Positions 13,615 to 25,800 of a stretch of 64,000 nucleotides of DNA are shown here, piece after piece (position 1 is the first letter of the stretch; each line of letters begins with the position of its first letter). Source of the stretch: Fremontodendron californicum. Its lineage: Eukaryota; Streptophyta; Magnoliopsida; Malvales; Malvaceae. The stretch covers positions 2,924,001 through 2,988,000 of the forward strand of contig JAULJL010000039.1 in NCBI GenBank assembly GCA_030761205.1. Direction: 5' to 3'. The notes under the pieces were generated by a model, which was not told the DNA's origin, searched no databases, and saw only the letters and a program-made list of their open reading frames with translations. The translations under genes and the position numbers were made by a program.

Positions 13615-14165
13615 ACCTCTTCAAGGATTGAGCTATTCGTTCAAGTTCGAAAGCCTGCTCAATATTTGGAAGGGTTTGGACAAAAATATTAGGTTCGAAA
13701 TATGGGTTTACGCAAAAAAATAAGGTCCATTTAGAAAATGGACCGGGCCTTGGCTCTAACAATCAAGGTCAGAGCTCGGTCCGTTTTTCTTTTATATAAT
13801 TATTAATTTTATATTTATATATATTATGTAATTTATATCATAAAAATAATAAATATATATATAATATTAAAGTGTAAACATTTAAAATATGTTAAGTTAT
13901 TCATGTTTTAGAATTTAATAATAAAAAAAAGATAAAATTATTAAAAATTAAATAAAAAATAACATGTTTATTTAATTTTTTTAAGAAAAAATATATGGAC
14001 GGTCTAAATGGACTTTGACTATCCATTTAAAAATATTAACGGACTTGGGCAGAATTTGAGACTCATATTTCGGACCGGACTAGGTTTAAACAAATATATG
14101 TGATGTTGATGCCATATTTGGACCCTATTATAACTCGGCCCGATCATGAACACCTCTAGATACAT
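13615..14165 (+). repeat. Degenerate inverted-end repeat ('gaacacctctag' end)
   Basis: The two halves contain complementary GGACCGGGC- and GGCCCGATC-type words around an AT-rich centre. The right end reads CATGAACACCTCTAG, typical of old non-autonomous hAT-like elements. The exact left border is unclear. Confidence 0.4.
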
Positions 14166-16479
14166 GCATATACTTATTATTGAATTAAACACTCTAATTT
14201 AAAAAAAAAAAAACCCTTTTTGTGCTTGCTTTTATTTAAGTTGGTCTTTGTTTTTAAAAATATATATATATGTGACTTTATTTATTTATTTGGAGAATAG
14301 AAGAATCGAATTTATCTCTTTGATGCACTTAAGTTAAATGCTTTATAATTATATATTGAAAATAGGTGTGCATATTGTATAAATAATTAAAATTAATAAA
14401 ATGCATATTAATCAAAATTTATAATAACATATAAAATTTGTTGATATGCAAAAGATATTAAATTAACATAAAATATTCTATTAACCTAATGTGAAATTAA
14501 AACTCTAAAGATAAAACAATTTAATGTAAAACTTTAATTATATATTTTATTTATGAAATAAATTCATTTAATAAAATTTTTTAATAAAATTAAATTATAA
14601 ATTAGATAAAATGTTATTCACATTAGCATGTAACATTTGTCCGTTTTATGTGCAAAATACACGAGATCAACATATTTTTTTTTATATTAATGTAAAATTA
14701 AAACTTCAAAAATAAAATAATTTAATATAAACTTTAATTTTTTTTTATCAAATGAGTATTTAATAAAAATCATTCATTGAAATTAAAATTTTTATTTATA
14801 ATAAAAAAATTTAACAAAGCAATTTATATGTTTTGGTTAAAAGTTGAGTTCGTCTTTAATACATTGATAAATGAGTTTTTTTTAACTTTATAAGTAAATT
14901 AAAAGATTATTATATATTTATTTTTTAATTATTTTTAAATTTTTTTTAAATATATCCTAAAAAAATATATGTAATCTGATTAATTCATTTATAAAATTTA
15001 AAAATTTCACTGAAATTAAATGAGATAATTTCTTATTAAAAATTTTACCTATGTTTATGGATTTTTGTAAATATTAAAAAGCGAAATATTTGACCCAAAA
15101 TCAAGTAAATGTATTAATGTACTCAAAATGTCTCAAATCAAGTTAACAACGGCAGTTTAGTAGGTATAAACCAATAAAAATAAATTCGTCAAAAACCGTC
15201 AACCGGCAATTCCCGGTCTTTCCCCACCACCGACAACCCCCCAAATCGGCCACTCGCCTCTTCTTCCGTACAGTTTAAACAGAGCCTTTTTAAATGCGCC
15301 CCCCTTCTTCCCGCAGTCTCAGCGCCAGAGAAACCAAAAAAAAAGAAAGAAACTTCATTTCATTTCATTCCATTTCATTTCGTTGCCAAAAAAATTATAG
15401 GAAAGGTTGGAATCCCCAAGGCCAATGGGATTTTCATTGATTGTTGTCTGAAACTTACATTTCACTGGGTCTTCCAAGAACTCAAATCCCAAAACAAAGC
15501 TTTGGTAAGTTCAAATAAATAAAAGCTGTTTTATTTGTTCCTTTTACTCTTCTTTTCCTTCATTTTTAACAGTCTTTCTCGTTGCATTTTTTGCATTACA
15601 GCCTTTTCTTTTTGGGAGTTTTGTTCCTTTTTCTTTTGTCGTTTTGTCATTACTTCTTCCTCTTCTTCTTCTGTTAATAGCTGAGAAAATTGACAACACG
15701 TAAAAGTCGAAAACTGCATTTTCTCTGTTTTCTTTGCATATAGAAATGGTCTGAATACTTCGATCTTGTCTTGCTCTGTTTGATTTTTCATTGTCCGAAT
15801 ACAGATTTCTCTGCTGTTTTTTTTTTTTGTTTTGTTTGCTCTGTTTCAGTTCCCATTTCAGGTTTGCTTTACGTAGTATTTGTTTGAATTATTTGTTGAC
15901 CATTAGATGCTTGAAGCTTTTCAAAATGGTTGTTGCGGTCCTACAATTATTAAATGTTTGCTCTGTTTTTTTTATTTTTTATTTTTTTAACAAAGAAAAA
16001 ACAAGTGTGAGGAGCTGAATTTCGATCAACTTTCGGGTTCTATACTCGTAACTGATTAAGATCTATGATTGTAGGTGAAAACTATGTCGTTTTAAGCATT
16101 GAGATTTGACGCTTTTGACTAGGAAACAACAGGAAAAAGGTATGTGCATTTCAATTTGTGAAATCTTGAAAGCCTCCGCCATGGGTCAGAAATGAGAGAT
16201 TGCGACTGAAGAGTAAAGTTAGCTTAGTTGCTCAGCTGCGTTAGCTTACTGCTTACTTTGTTTGTCCACTTTGTTGGGTATATTTTTTTGGGTATATTTT
16301 TTGTTTTTCTTTATTGGGTTATGATTCCAGTTTCATGTTCTTTTTCTGATTCTTTTTGTAGGCTATCTTTTTCTTAGTTGATAATATTATATACCAAGGA
16401 AATTTCTTTTGAAAAATGCTTCATTAACCTTTCTGAATTCCTTTTGGGTCATTTTAAATCTTGATTTTGATGATGAAAA

Positions 16480-16590
16480 GCGTTTTAACTTTGTTGTAAT
16501 ACTGGAAATAGATGGCAAGAACGTCTTGGTGTTTTGCGTTTAACTTTGTTGTAATGCTGGAAATAGATGGCAAGAATGTGTTGGTGTTTT
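16480..16590. repeat. 56-bp tandem duplication in leader intron
   Basis: Two adjacent copies (16480-16535 and 16536-16590) share 'actttgttgtaat' and 'ctggaaatagatggcaaga' with a few substitutions. Confidence 0.85.
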
Positions 16591-16752
16591 TTCTTCTTTG
16601 ATCTGAATTTTGGGATTGATGCAGCATTAACTTTGAATAGAAGAATATGAGTATCAAAGTAAAGAGGAACTGGAAAATGCATAATTTGTTCTGATTTAGG
16701 CATTTATGAGTGCCACAGAGCAGGGGATATTACTTTTTAAAATTGTTTTAAC

Positions 16753-16943
16753 CTATGTTATCCGTATTCTTCATTTTCCCAAATCCAAAGTACCCGTGTT
16801 CTACACCTGTGTCCGACACATATTTGAACATGGGTATGGAGGTATGATCTTCCAAATTTATGGAAAAATTTAAAAATAATTGAGTATACCTGTGTCGGAC
16901 ACATACCCGTATCCGACAGTCACTCTGAGTCCGGATAACATAG
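16753..16943 (-). mobile_element. hAT-like MITE, copy B
   Basis: This is an inverted-orientation member of the CTATGTTACTC family, 191 bp. It is flanked by TTTTAAC on both sides; the duplication is 8 bp if the terminal G is shared. It lies in the presumed long leader intron of the gar2-related gene. Confidence 0.8.
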
Positions 16944-17403
16944 TTTTAACACTTAACTTTATGGGCCACTGTTATTTAGCCCTTATTTTAATCTACAGTT
17001 ATGCAATGGTGAATTTAACCATTAATTTCAAGCGGTAAGTTTTTATCATTAATATTAGTTGTGAAAAAACCATCCTAGACAGTCTTAAAGGGTTCAAAAA
17101 AGAGATTTAAACGAATTTTCCTTTGTTTGAGGTTGATAAAATCTAACTTACAATTTTACTGGTTGTTTCCCTTGAGGTTAGTCTGTAAATTCTTCTGCCT
17201 AAAATTTTACTGGTTGTACGTTGCCGTATAATTTAGACTTGTGATTTTTAGAACATAAGTTGTTGTCCAGTAATATACAAGTTCATTTATTGCTATAATT
17301 TGTGCTGCTGATGTTTTATGATAAGAAGGTTGTAATTGCGTCTTCAATCAAGGTCTGAGCATTTTTTTCACATCCAATGCCATTTGAACTTCACGGAACC
17401 TAT

Positions 17404-17577
17404 CTATGTTACTCCGACTCTTCATTTTTCCTGAAGTACCCATGTCCGGCACATATTTAGACAAGAGTATGAGGGTATGATCCTCCAAATATATGAAAAA
17501 ACTTAGAAAAAATTGAGCATACTCGTGTCGGACACATACCCGTATCCGACACTCACCTCGGAGTCCGAGTAACATAG
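17404..17577 (-). mobile_element. hAT-like MITE, copy C
   Basis: This inverted-orientation copy of 174 bp has a perfect 8-bp target duplication GAACCTAT (17396-17403 and 17578-17585). The terminal repeats CTATGTTACTCCGACTC and GAGTCCGAGTAACATAG are nearly perfect. Confidence 0.9.
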
Positions 17578-17746
17578 GAACCTATAACTCTAATAATTTG
17601 GCCCATGCTGTAGGCCTGGTATTGTTGAATGAATTGCTTGCTTCTGCCCATTTTTGCCATTCTTCTCCTTGCTCTTACTTCCTATGTTTTTACACTTAAA
17701 CTATGCAGGGCTGTATCTGTGAGGCTATGTTGAATTAATATTCTTA

Positions 17747-17840
17747 TTTTCATAATATTATTATCTGTTGCTTTCTATATGCTCTTAGAGTAGTTTTCAT
17801 AATATTATTATCTGTTGCTTTCTATATGCTCTTAGAGTAG
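17747..17840. repeat. 47-bp tandem duplication
   Basis: Two adjacent, essentially identical 47-bp units (17747-17793 and 17794-17840) end in CTCTTAGAGTAG. They directly abut the target duplication of MITE copy D. Confidence 0.9.
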
Positions 17841-17847
17841 TCTGCCT

Positions 17848-18044
17848 CTATATTACTCGGACTTGGGTGTGAGTGTCAGATACGGATATGTGCCCGACAT
17901 GGGTATGTTCAGTTTTTCAAAGTTTTTCCATGTATTTGGAGTGTCCTTGGAGGGTCATATCCCCATACCTATGTCCGAATATGCATTGGACACGGGTGTT
18001 AGACACGGGTACTTCAAGAAAAATGAAGAGTCGGAGTAACATAG
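17848..18044 (+). mobile_element. hAT-like MITE, copy D
   Basis: This 197-bp member is flanked by GTCTGCCT (17840-17847) and ATCTGCCT (18045-18052), an 8-bp duplication with one mismatch. It lies about 140 bp before the last leader exon of the gar2-related gene. Confidence 0.85.
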
Positions 18045-18396
18045 ATCTGCCTTTTTTTGGTGTCCAATACCATGAATAAATAAAGCACGTATATGTTTTC
18101 TGCTTTGTGAAGTGCAGCTGATTTTAGCTAATATGAAGTGACAGATAAGTCCATAATGATGATCCTGCATTCTTTCTTATGCAGAGGTACTCAAGTGAGA
18201 AAAGGGCTAGAAGAAGATTGTTCTCCCCCTTGAATGAGGAGTAGGTCACTTCATGCTAAGTAGGTGCAACTACATGCCGTTTTGCATCCAATGTTGACAT
18301 TCAACCAACGAGTTTTGGTAGGAATATGAGTTGCTATTCTCTCCCTTATCACAGCTTCTTCCTTAATTGTAGTTAAAAAGTGAATCGACTTCAAGT

Positions 18397-21300
18397 ATGA
18401 ACGAGACTGGCAAGAGGAATAATTCAGCTAATGTCCAATCAAAGCGCTCTGGAAGAACTGAAAGGAGAAACAATAAACCACAAAAAGAGAATGGTAGAAA
18501 AACTTTGAAGGCAAAAGAAACTGAATCCAAAGCTTTAAAAGCTAGATCAGACACTAGTTCTTTAGTAAGTGATTCAAATGCAGGCTCTGGGCTTACTGAA
18601 GTTTACGAAAACGTGGTTATACATTATGTGGATGATGTTAACAGGTCTGAAGAAACATCTCAAGATCCGAAAGCTAATGCAATGATGACTAAAGTAAAAA
18701 AGGATGAAATTTTAAATGCTCGCTCCAGTGACATGGAAGGAGAAACAAGTCAGGGAAAGGAAGAAGAATCAGATTCTGAGACAATAAAAGATTCAGCATC
18801 ATCTCAAGGAGATTCCTTGACAGCTGAGGATGAGAAAGAAGAGAGTGTTTTTGGAGTTTCCAATGGTATTTCCAATAACAACCTCTCAGATAGCTCTTCT
18901 CATGGTTCCAGAATCGGATCTGAGCGTGAAACTAATAAATTGCACTCAAAGGCAATGCATAATACTCCTAAGAAATCTGCAAAATCTAATGGAGGGCCTC
19001 CTAAGGATGCTACCAGGAGTTCCTTAGAAAAAAATTCCAAAACCTTGAAAGTTTCTCCTAAACCTCTATCTGAGTCTTCAGAAGGATCTAATGACAAGCA
19101 TGCTGAAGAGGTAAAAGAAGTTGATGTTTTGGATGAGACATCAAATGGCACTCAAAGTTTCGGAAGTGACAATGAGCCTGTTGATGCTGAACACAAATTT
19201 CGAGTTGAAGATGAGGCAGCTTTAACTGAAAAGATAGAAGAGATGGAGACAAGAATTGAGAAACTTGAAGCAGAGCTGAGAGAAGTAGCTGTCCTGGAAA
19301 TTTCTCTTTATTCTGTTGTTCCAGAGCATGGGAGCTCAGCACATAAAGTGCACACACCTGCTCGACGCCTTTCTAGACTCTATATACATGCTTGCAAAAA
19401 TTGGACTCAAAACAAGCGAGCCACAATTGCTAAAAACACTGTCTCTGGGCTCATTTTGATTGCAAAATCTTGTGGTAATGATGTTTCGAGGTATGTAAAA
19501 TATAACCAATATTATTTCTAGAGTGCTTCAGAATGCTGCCATTTACTGTAGACAGCTGAATAATTTTCTGCTTTTGTATTTTAAGGTTAACCTTCTGGCT
19601 ATCAAACTCCATAGTGCTGAGGGAGATCATTTCTCAAGCATTTAGCAATTCGCGGAACTCAAGTACACTTACACGGCTTGCTGAGTTCAATGGCAGTAAC
19701 AAAAGGAGTCAAGTAAAGTCTACAACTCTAAAATGGAAAGGTGGTGCTGGTATTAAACAAGTAAATGGTTTTGTGCAGCTTGTTGATGATTGGCAAGAGA
19801 CAGAAACCTTCACATCTGCACTAGAAAAAGTGGAATCTTGGATTTTCTCTCGAATAGTCGAGTCAGTATGGTGGCAGGTGAATAGTTGAACTTGTCAAAT
19901 TTTAATTAATAAAGGGATATTTATATTTAAAACATGATGGTGGTCTAATTGATACATTTCGGTTTTGTGGTCTCTAAATTACAAATAAAAGAAGGAATTT
20001 CATGCGTGTTCCTCATTTCAGGCTCTTACTCCATATATGCAACCTGCTCTTGAGGGTTCATGTACCAGCAAAACAATTGGAAAGTTGTTGGGGCCAGCCT
20101 TGGGTGACCAAAAGCAGGGAAGTTTTTCTATCGACCTTTGGAAAAATGCTTTCCAAGATGCTTTTCAACAAATTTGTCCTGTTAGAGCAGGAGGCCATGA
20201 GTGTGGTTGCTTACAAGTTATTGCAAGAATGGTATGTACTTATATATGTTTGCCCTTTGTAAATTTTAAGCAGTAGTAGGATGAAACTTGGTTTTTTTAG
20301 TTATGTTTTTTTTTTTCTTCTTCTGGTGAGCTAATTGATGTATCCTCTTTAGGTTATGGAACAATGTGTTGCAAGGCTAGATGTAGCAATGTTCAATGCT
20401 ATTCTTCGGGAGTCAGCCCATGAGATCCCAACCGATCCTGTATCTGATCCTATTGTAGATTCAAAGGTTCTGCCAATTCCAGCTGGAGATCTTAGCTTTG
20501 GATCTGGTGCTCAGCTAAAAAATTCTGTATGTATTATGTCAGTGAAGTTTTTATTTTATTTTATTTCCATGGTATATCCAGTTGGGTGCTAGTTCTTTCA
20601 CTAAACTTCTTATGTCACAAGAGGCAATTGTTGTTGTGAATCTCAATAATTCATGCACTTGTTATATTAACTTCTATATGTAGTTCTCATGTTTCATTGA
20701 AACATTGCCTCTAAGAAATTTATATTACCCAGTTGGTGGCTGGTCCTCTGGTATACTGCTATGGTTGCAAATAGCTGTTGTTGTGATAAATTATGCTTCA
20801 TTCTCTGGAAAGTGTAGAAAATGTCAATTTTTTAGGTAGATGTTTAGCTAGTTTGATTAAACAGGTGATGATAGGGCAAATGCATTACCAATGGAAAGAT
20901 CTAAGCAGCTGATAAAATATGTAAAAGGCATTTTATGTATACTAAGAAATATGTTGCCAATGGAAATATCTAAGATGCTGAATGACATGAATTCAACATT
21001 CTTTCTAGGAAGTCCTCAATATATATATATATCTATGTTACTCGGACTCTGATTTGAGTGTCGGACACGGTATGTTTGATTTATTCTAAGTTTTTCCATG
21101 TATTTGGAGAGTCCATGGGGGATCATATCCCCGTACCCATGTCCGAATATGCGTCCGACACGGGTATTTCAAGAAAAAATGAAGAGTCGGAGCAACATAA
21201 TAGATATATATGATACTGCTATGTATTCTTTGTGAAGCAATATTAGCTGTTAGAATGGTTTCAATAAGCTCCCTGGTTGTAATCAGAGATGAATAAGATA

Positions 21301-22755
21301 ATTGGGGATTTCAGTAGCTCTCCCAATCGATGTAATAGTAGTTTTTATATGGAAAAAAATTATATGCAAGTTCTTAAAGAGGGATGCTTATTTTGCAGGT
21401 TGGTAATTGGTCTAGATGGCTGACTGATATGTTTGGCATGGATAGTGGTGATGCTTTAAAAGAAGACCAGCATAACAGTCAAGATGATTTCGGACAAAAT
21501 GGAGATAAACCTAAATCCTTCCTTTTTCTTAATGCCCTGAGTGATCTTCTAATGCTTCCAAAGGACATGCTAATGGACCGTTCAATCAGAAAGGAGGTTG
21601 ATTTCTAATTAAAGCCATGTCATATTATGAACCTATTAGTAGATTACTTTTCTGGTCTCTTTGATGGTGGTTCCTCTCTAACTTTTTTGAATATTTTTAT
21701 TTTCACGGCCTCAGTTGTGCCCATCAATAGGTCTTCCATTGGTTAAACGCATTCTCTGCAATTTCACTCCTGATGAGTTTTGTCCCGATCCTGTTCCAGG
21801 AGCTGTACTGGAAGCCCTGAATGCTGAGGTATGACTAGTTCAGGTTTCTCTTGTTCAGCACATTTGTTCACCAGACTTTTTAGTAAATATTACATAACCT
21901 TTTCTAGATATGCTAGTTGCTAAAACCTATGTTACTCGGACTCTGGTGTGAGTGTCGAACACGGGTATGTTCAATTTTTTTTCAAGATTTTCATGTATTT
22001 GGAGGGTTTTTGGAGGATCATATCTCCATACCCATATGCGGATATGCGTCGGACACTGGTATTTCAAGAAAAATAAAGAGTCGGAGCAACATAGGCTGAA
22101 ACTGCTTTAAACCTTATCTGTGATCCGTCTCACAACTTGCTCCCTACTTGTTTTTGATTTTTGGGGTTTACCTTGCTAATAAGTCCATAAAGTTGATGAT
22201 AACTGCTAAACTTCATAGATGGGGTGATGGTGGAGGCAAGTCCATCTGTCTGATAATAATCGAATGCCATGTGACGAAATTCTCAATCTCGGCTTTGCAT
22301 ATGCTATTTGTGTTTCATAAGTTGTCGGACTTAATCTTGCCTTTAACTGGTAAAAAAAAAAGAGAGTACTTGCCTGGTTTTTAATTTATGGTTCTTTCAT
22401 TTGTTAGAGTATTGTTGAGCGGAGATTATCAGGCGAGTCGGGTAGAAGTTTCCCTTATACAGCTGCCCCTGTTGTCTACGCTCCTCCGTTCTCAGCGGAT
22501 GTGGCAGAAGAAGTTGCGGAGGCAGGAGGGAAGTCGCCGCTATCTAGGAATGCATCAATGGCACAGAGGAAAGGATATACCAGTGATGAGGAACTGGAGG
22601 AATTGAATTCTCCACTAACATCAATAATTGAGAAATTGCCATTATCTCCAACAATTGTTGCCAATGGAAGAGTAAATGGAGAACATGAGCATGAAAGCTA
22701 TGGTGGTGGTGTAAATGCAAGATACGAACTCCTCCGCCAGGTATGGTCTGCGTGA
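18397..22755 (+). CDS. gar2-related plant protein with C-terminal DIL-like region
   Basis: Seven coding exons fit GT-AG rules in frame: 18397-19490, 19586-19877, 20022-20231, 20353-20526, 21399-21596, 21715-21828 and 22408-22755, giving 809 residues. Residues 1-270 are low-complexity, rich in Ser, Lys and Glu, which is the basis of the 'gar2-related' name in plants. A short coiled coil at about 275-302 follows. The rest is globular with motifs RRLSRLYIHACK, WWQ, GCLQVIARMVMEQ and GLPLVKRILCNF, and ends YELLRQVWSA. I believe this part is the dilute/DIL-like region found in At2g42320 and At3g57780 homologues. The molecular function is unknown; a cargo or cytoskeletal adaptor role is only inference. 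The ATG is the first in frame. Intron 4 and intron 6 each hold one MITE copy, and another begins 11 bp past the stop. No disabling mutation is seen. Confidence 0.8.
21033..21200 (+). mobile_element. hAT-like MITE, copy E (intron 4)
   Basis: This 168-bp member lies in intron 4 of the gar2-related gene. Its last base has mutated (CATAA for CATAG). It sits in a (TA)-rich site, so the target duplication is not clear. Confidence 0.8.
21927..22094 (+). mobile_element. hAT-like MITE, copy F (intron 6)
   Basis: This 168-bp member in intron 6 of the gar2-related gene has flanks GCTAAAAC and GCTGAAAC, an 8-bp duplication with one mismatch. Confidence 0.85.
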
Positions 22756-22766
22756 GCGATTAAGTT

Positions 22767-22964
22767 TTATGTTTCTTGGACTTGGGTGTGAGTGTCGGAT
22801 ACGGATATGTATCCGATACGGATATATTTAATTTTTTCTAAGTTTTTTCACATATTTGGAGAATCTTTGGATTGTCATATCCCCATACCTATGTCTAGAT
22901 ATGCGTCGGATACGGGTGTCGGATTCGGGTTCTTCAAGAAAAATGAAGAGTCGAAGCAATATAG
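22767..22964 (+). mobile_element. hAT-like MITE, copy G (3' UTR)
   Basis: This more decayed 198-bp member has a first base T instead of C. It starts 11 bp after the stop codon of the gar2-related gene, so it is almost certainly transcribed within the 3' UTR. No clear target duplication remains. Confidence 0.75.
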
Positions 22965-24117
22965 ATCTTTGTGTATATCTCTCATGTTTTGTAGCTAAGG
23001 AAAAGTGAAGGTGAAAACAGGGGGAAAAAGTTTAGATGGTTCAAATTTATAGGAATTCTCAAGACATCCTCTAATGGCTTGAATGTACAGTGGGAAGAAC
23101 TGGCTTTGTTTGTCTTTGTTCTGAATGTGGAGAGAGCTTGAAATCAACTGCAATTATGATTTCAATATATAGAATAAATAGTAGAATTTCTATTTTATAT
23201 TTTTTTTTCCTGAATATGTATTCTTTTATGGTTAATTCAGTGTTAATATTTTCTCCCATTTTTGCATTCAATAAAACTCATTTTTCTGTTTTTCCTCACC
23301 TATCAAACTAATGTAGTGCAAAGATTCAACAAACCAGTTTGTTTGTGAGCATATATATTCTCTTCGCCAAAACAGTTAATACTACTGATATCAGGGTACA
23401 TTTGTTTTACGAAAAATGACTTTCCAAATATGTTTTTCGCATTTTTTAGTATTTGTTTCGCGAAAAATAACTTGATCAACAAAAAATAATTTTTTGGTCA
23501 ATAAAAAATTAATCTTTAAAAAAAAAAAATGTCTTATGCTTTTTAAAAACGAAGATAATTTTTGAAAATTAAAATAAAACCAAAAAGAGTGTGATAGTGT
23601 CAATAACGAAGAGAGCTGAAATCGTAAAATATATATATTTTTAAATCCCTTATCAAGATAGTCAAATTGGGAGATGCAATTGGACGGTGTGACTGCCAAT
23701 TGATAGGATGGTGGCTACAACTTTCTTGCATTTTTTAATCTTTATTAGGTGTTTTTAAAATATCAATATCAATATTATATATAAAAGAAGTATCCATTTC
23801 AAAAATATAAATAGCGAAAATGTATATGCTTTTAATAATTTATTAAATTAATTATTTTATATGTAATTATTGATTTTTTTAATTAAATTAATAAAATATT
23901 CATTATTTTTTATTTATTCTTTTAAACATTAAAATTCTTACTAAAGTTAACTTTTTTCAATTGATAAGTTTTTATTTAAATTAGAAATTAACTAATTTTT
24001 GTTTATTTATTTATTTTCATTTTTTTTTGAGAACAACACTTAAGATTTTGAAATAATATTAGAAAAATATTTATTAGTTAAGAATCAAAATTTTATTTAT
24101 CTAGCTATTAGGTCATG
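22965..24117. other. 3' flank and intergenic, no gene seen
   Basis: The first few hundred bases are probably the 3' UTR of the gar2-related gene. The rest is AT-rich with poly(A) runs. Around 23400-23480 are words such as 'cgaaaaatgactttcc' that recur in degenerate form. No coding region is supported. Confidence 0.45.
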
Positions 24118-24449
24118 GAAAACCTTAAAACATTATTTACTTGACGAAAATCGAAACATGAAAATATAACCAAAGACGATAATTAAAATTAAATTGATAG
24201 TATGATAGGATATTTGGATCATAAAATTATATTATATTAAATTACAATAATATATATCATATTTGATTAGACATCAATGATTCTGAAATAAATATAGAAT
24301 AAGTAACAATAAATATATAATCTTTTATACAGTATAATATATATAATAACTTTTGATATGATTTTAGTAACTTTAAATATGATTTTGATAACTTTTGATA
24401 TGATTTTAATAGCCTTTGATACGATTTTAATAACTTTTGATATAATTTC
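24118..24449 (+). repeat. Duplicated unit A with AACTTTTGATATRATTT minisatellite
   Basis: Bases 24118-24375 are a diverged direct repeat of 29758-30006, sharing for example 'gaaaatataaccaaa' and 'aagtaacaataaata'. From about 24345 the unit becomes a minisatellite of about 21 bp (AACTTTTGATATGATTTTAAT variants). That array is interrupted at 24450 by the solo LTR. Confidence 0.8.
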
Positions 24450-25239
24450 TGTAGACACCTAATTTTATCCGGACCACTAAATCAGATATTTTTCTTCCCG
24501 AAATGATGTTTTAGAATGCAAAAGTCTTTTCTCATCCTGCAGGTGGCATTCCAAGACTTAGTTTAAGAAAACAGACATAAAAAGTCAATCTTGAAAAAGT
24601 CAACTACTGAAAAAGTCAACCCACTTTCAAAATCAAGATTCAAAGTTTAATTGTACAATGGTGAAAGAATTTTGATAATCTGAGGTCTACAACGAAAGAT
24701 ATGGAGTCCGGAAGATGGGTTACAGAGATTTAGTAAAAAGAAAACCCTAGTTCGAAAAATTTGGGGAAAAGTGCTAAAACGATCAAATTGGTCGAAATTG
24801 GAGATTCCAAATGGAAGATAAGCAATGATTACGGGTAAGGGAGAGGCCACCTGAAAGCAAAACTAAAGGAAAAATAAATTTGGAAGAAAAACCGAGAAAT
24901 AGGGTTTTTGATGGATTTTGGTGAAATTGGGAAAAATTGCAGAAATGACCCGATTCGATAAAATTAAAGCCCTAATTGATGAGGAGTGATTAAACAATGA
25001 TAGCCCAAGGCTCAGTTTGAAGTAATTTCGAGAAAAGAGCCAATTGGAGGAAAAACGAGGAAATTCCCGAAACTGAAAAAAAGAAAAAATCAAATCGGAA
25101 GGGAATTTGATCGTAAAAATTGAGTGTTTTTGGGCCAAATCCAATTCAATATATGACAAAGGCAAAAAAAAGAAAATCTGAAAATCAGACTTGTTTTGAG
25201 CAAAACCGAGCTTTGGAGACAAAAGGGAAAACTTGGAAA

Positions 25240-25800
25240 ATTTGGGAAAAATAGCAAATGAGTTCCAAAAATTCTGAAATTTTACAGAACGACGAAAAAA
25301 AAATCTGGATTCGGAGTACGTTTGCAAAATGACATATCTCGGGCCCACTATGCTGAAATTCAAGAAGATAAATCCCGAAAAATAGCAAATAAGTTCCAAA
25401 AATTCTGAAAATTTTCAAATCTCATTCTTAAATTATTTGGAAGAGATTGGAGAAAGAAAATCCAGATTCAGAGTTCGTTTACAAAATGGCAAATTCTGGG
25501 CCCACAAAGCTGAAATTCAAGCAGATAAATCCCGAAAAAATAGCAAATGAGCTCCAAAAATTATGAAAACTTTTAGATTTCAATTTTAAATTATTTGGAA
25601 GAGATTGGTGAAGAAAAATCTGGATTCAAAGCTCGTTTAAAAAATGGTAAAAGTTCGGATGCATAAAGGGGCAATTTTGGAAGAAAAATCTGAAAAAATA
25701 GCAAATGGGCTCGGAAAATTTTGAAAACTTTCAGAATTCAGTTTTTTATTATTTCGGAAGTATTGTAAAAATAAAATTTTATTTGGAGTCCGTTTACTAT
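25240..25800 (+). repeat. Tandem subrepeats of about 130-158 bp inside the solo LTR
   Basis: About four degenerate units are marked by recurring AATAGCAAATGAGYTCCAAA near 25250, 25382, 25540 and 25698. Each is followed by a 'ctggattcrgagytcgttt' word. The array recurs inverted at about 55900-56400 in the second LTR copy. Confidence 0.75.

Larger units (their letters stand above)
8694..15180. other. Long AT-rich intergenic region, no gene seen
   Basis: No ORF of believable composition occurs in these 6.5 kb on either strand. The content is poly(A)/poly(T) tracts, one exact tandem duplication (10007-10152) and several worn repeats rich in 'gggtc', 'gactcg' and 'catgaacacc' words. Those repeats lie at about 10555-10815, 11440-11815 and 13615-14165 and look like remnants of non-autonomous DNA elements. 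Confidence 0.5.
15270..18396 (+). promoter_or_regulatory. Promoter and 5' leader of the gar2-related gene, with leader introns and uORFs
   Basis: A GC-rich CT tract at 15185-15330 is a likely promoter/start region; no clear TATA box decides the start. A strong donor GTAAGT follows at 15505. A candidate second leader exon is 16075-16139 (acceptor TGTAG, donor GTATGT). The last leader exon starts at about 18185 after TTATGCAG. If so, one leader intron of about 2.0 kb (16140-18184) contains three MITE copies. Upstream ATGs precede the main start: one at 16084 gives a three-codon uORF, another at 18234 gives a nine-codon uORF, and others follow. This suggests dampened translation, or that part of 18185-18396 is also spliced out. 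The exon structure is inferred from splice-site words only. Confidence 0.5.

Noticed and set aside
16454..16703. Minus-strand frames in the leader intron
   Set aside because: They overlap a tandem duplication and intron sequence and have no conserved motif.
24863..25399. 178-codon minus-strand open frame in the solo LTR
   Set aside because: The Phe/Ser/Leu-rich translation comes from tandem subrepeats, and the second LTR copy does not keep the frame.
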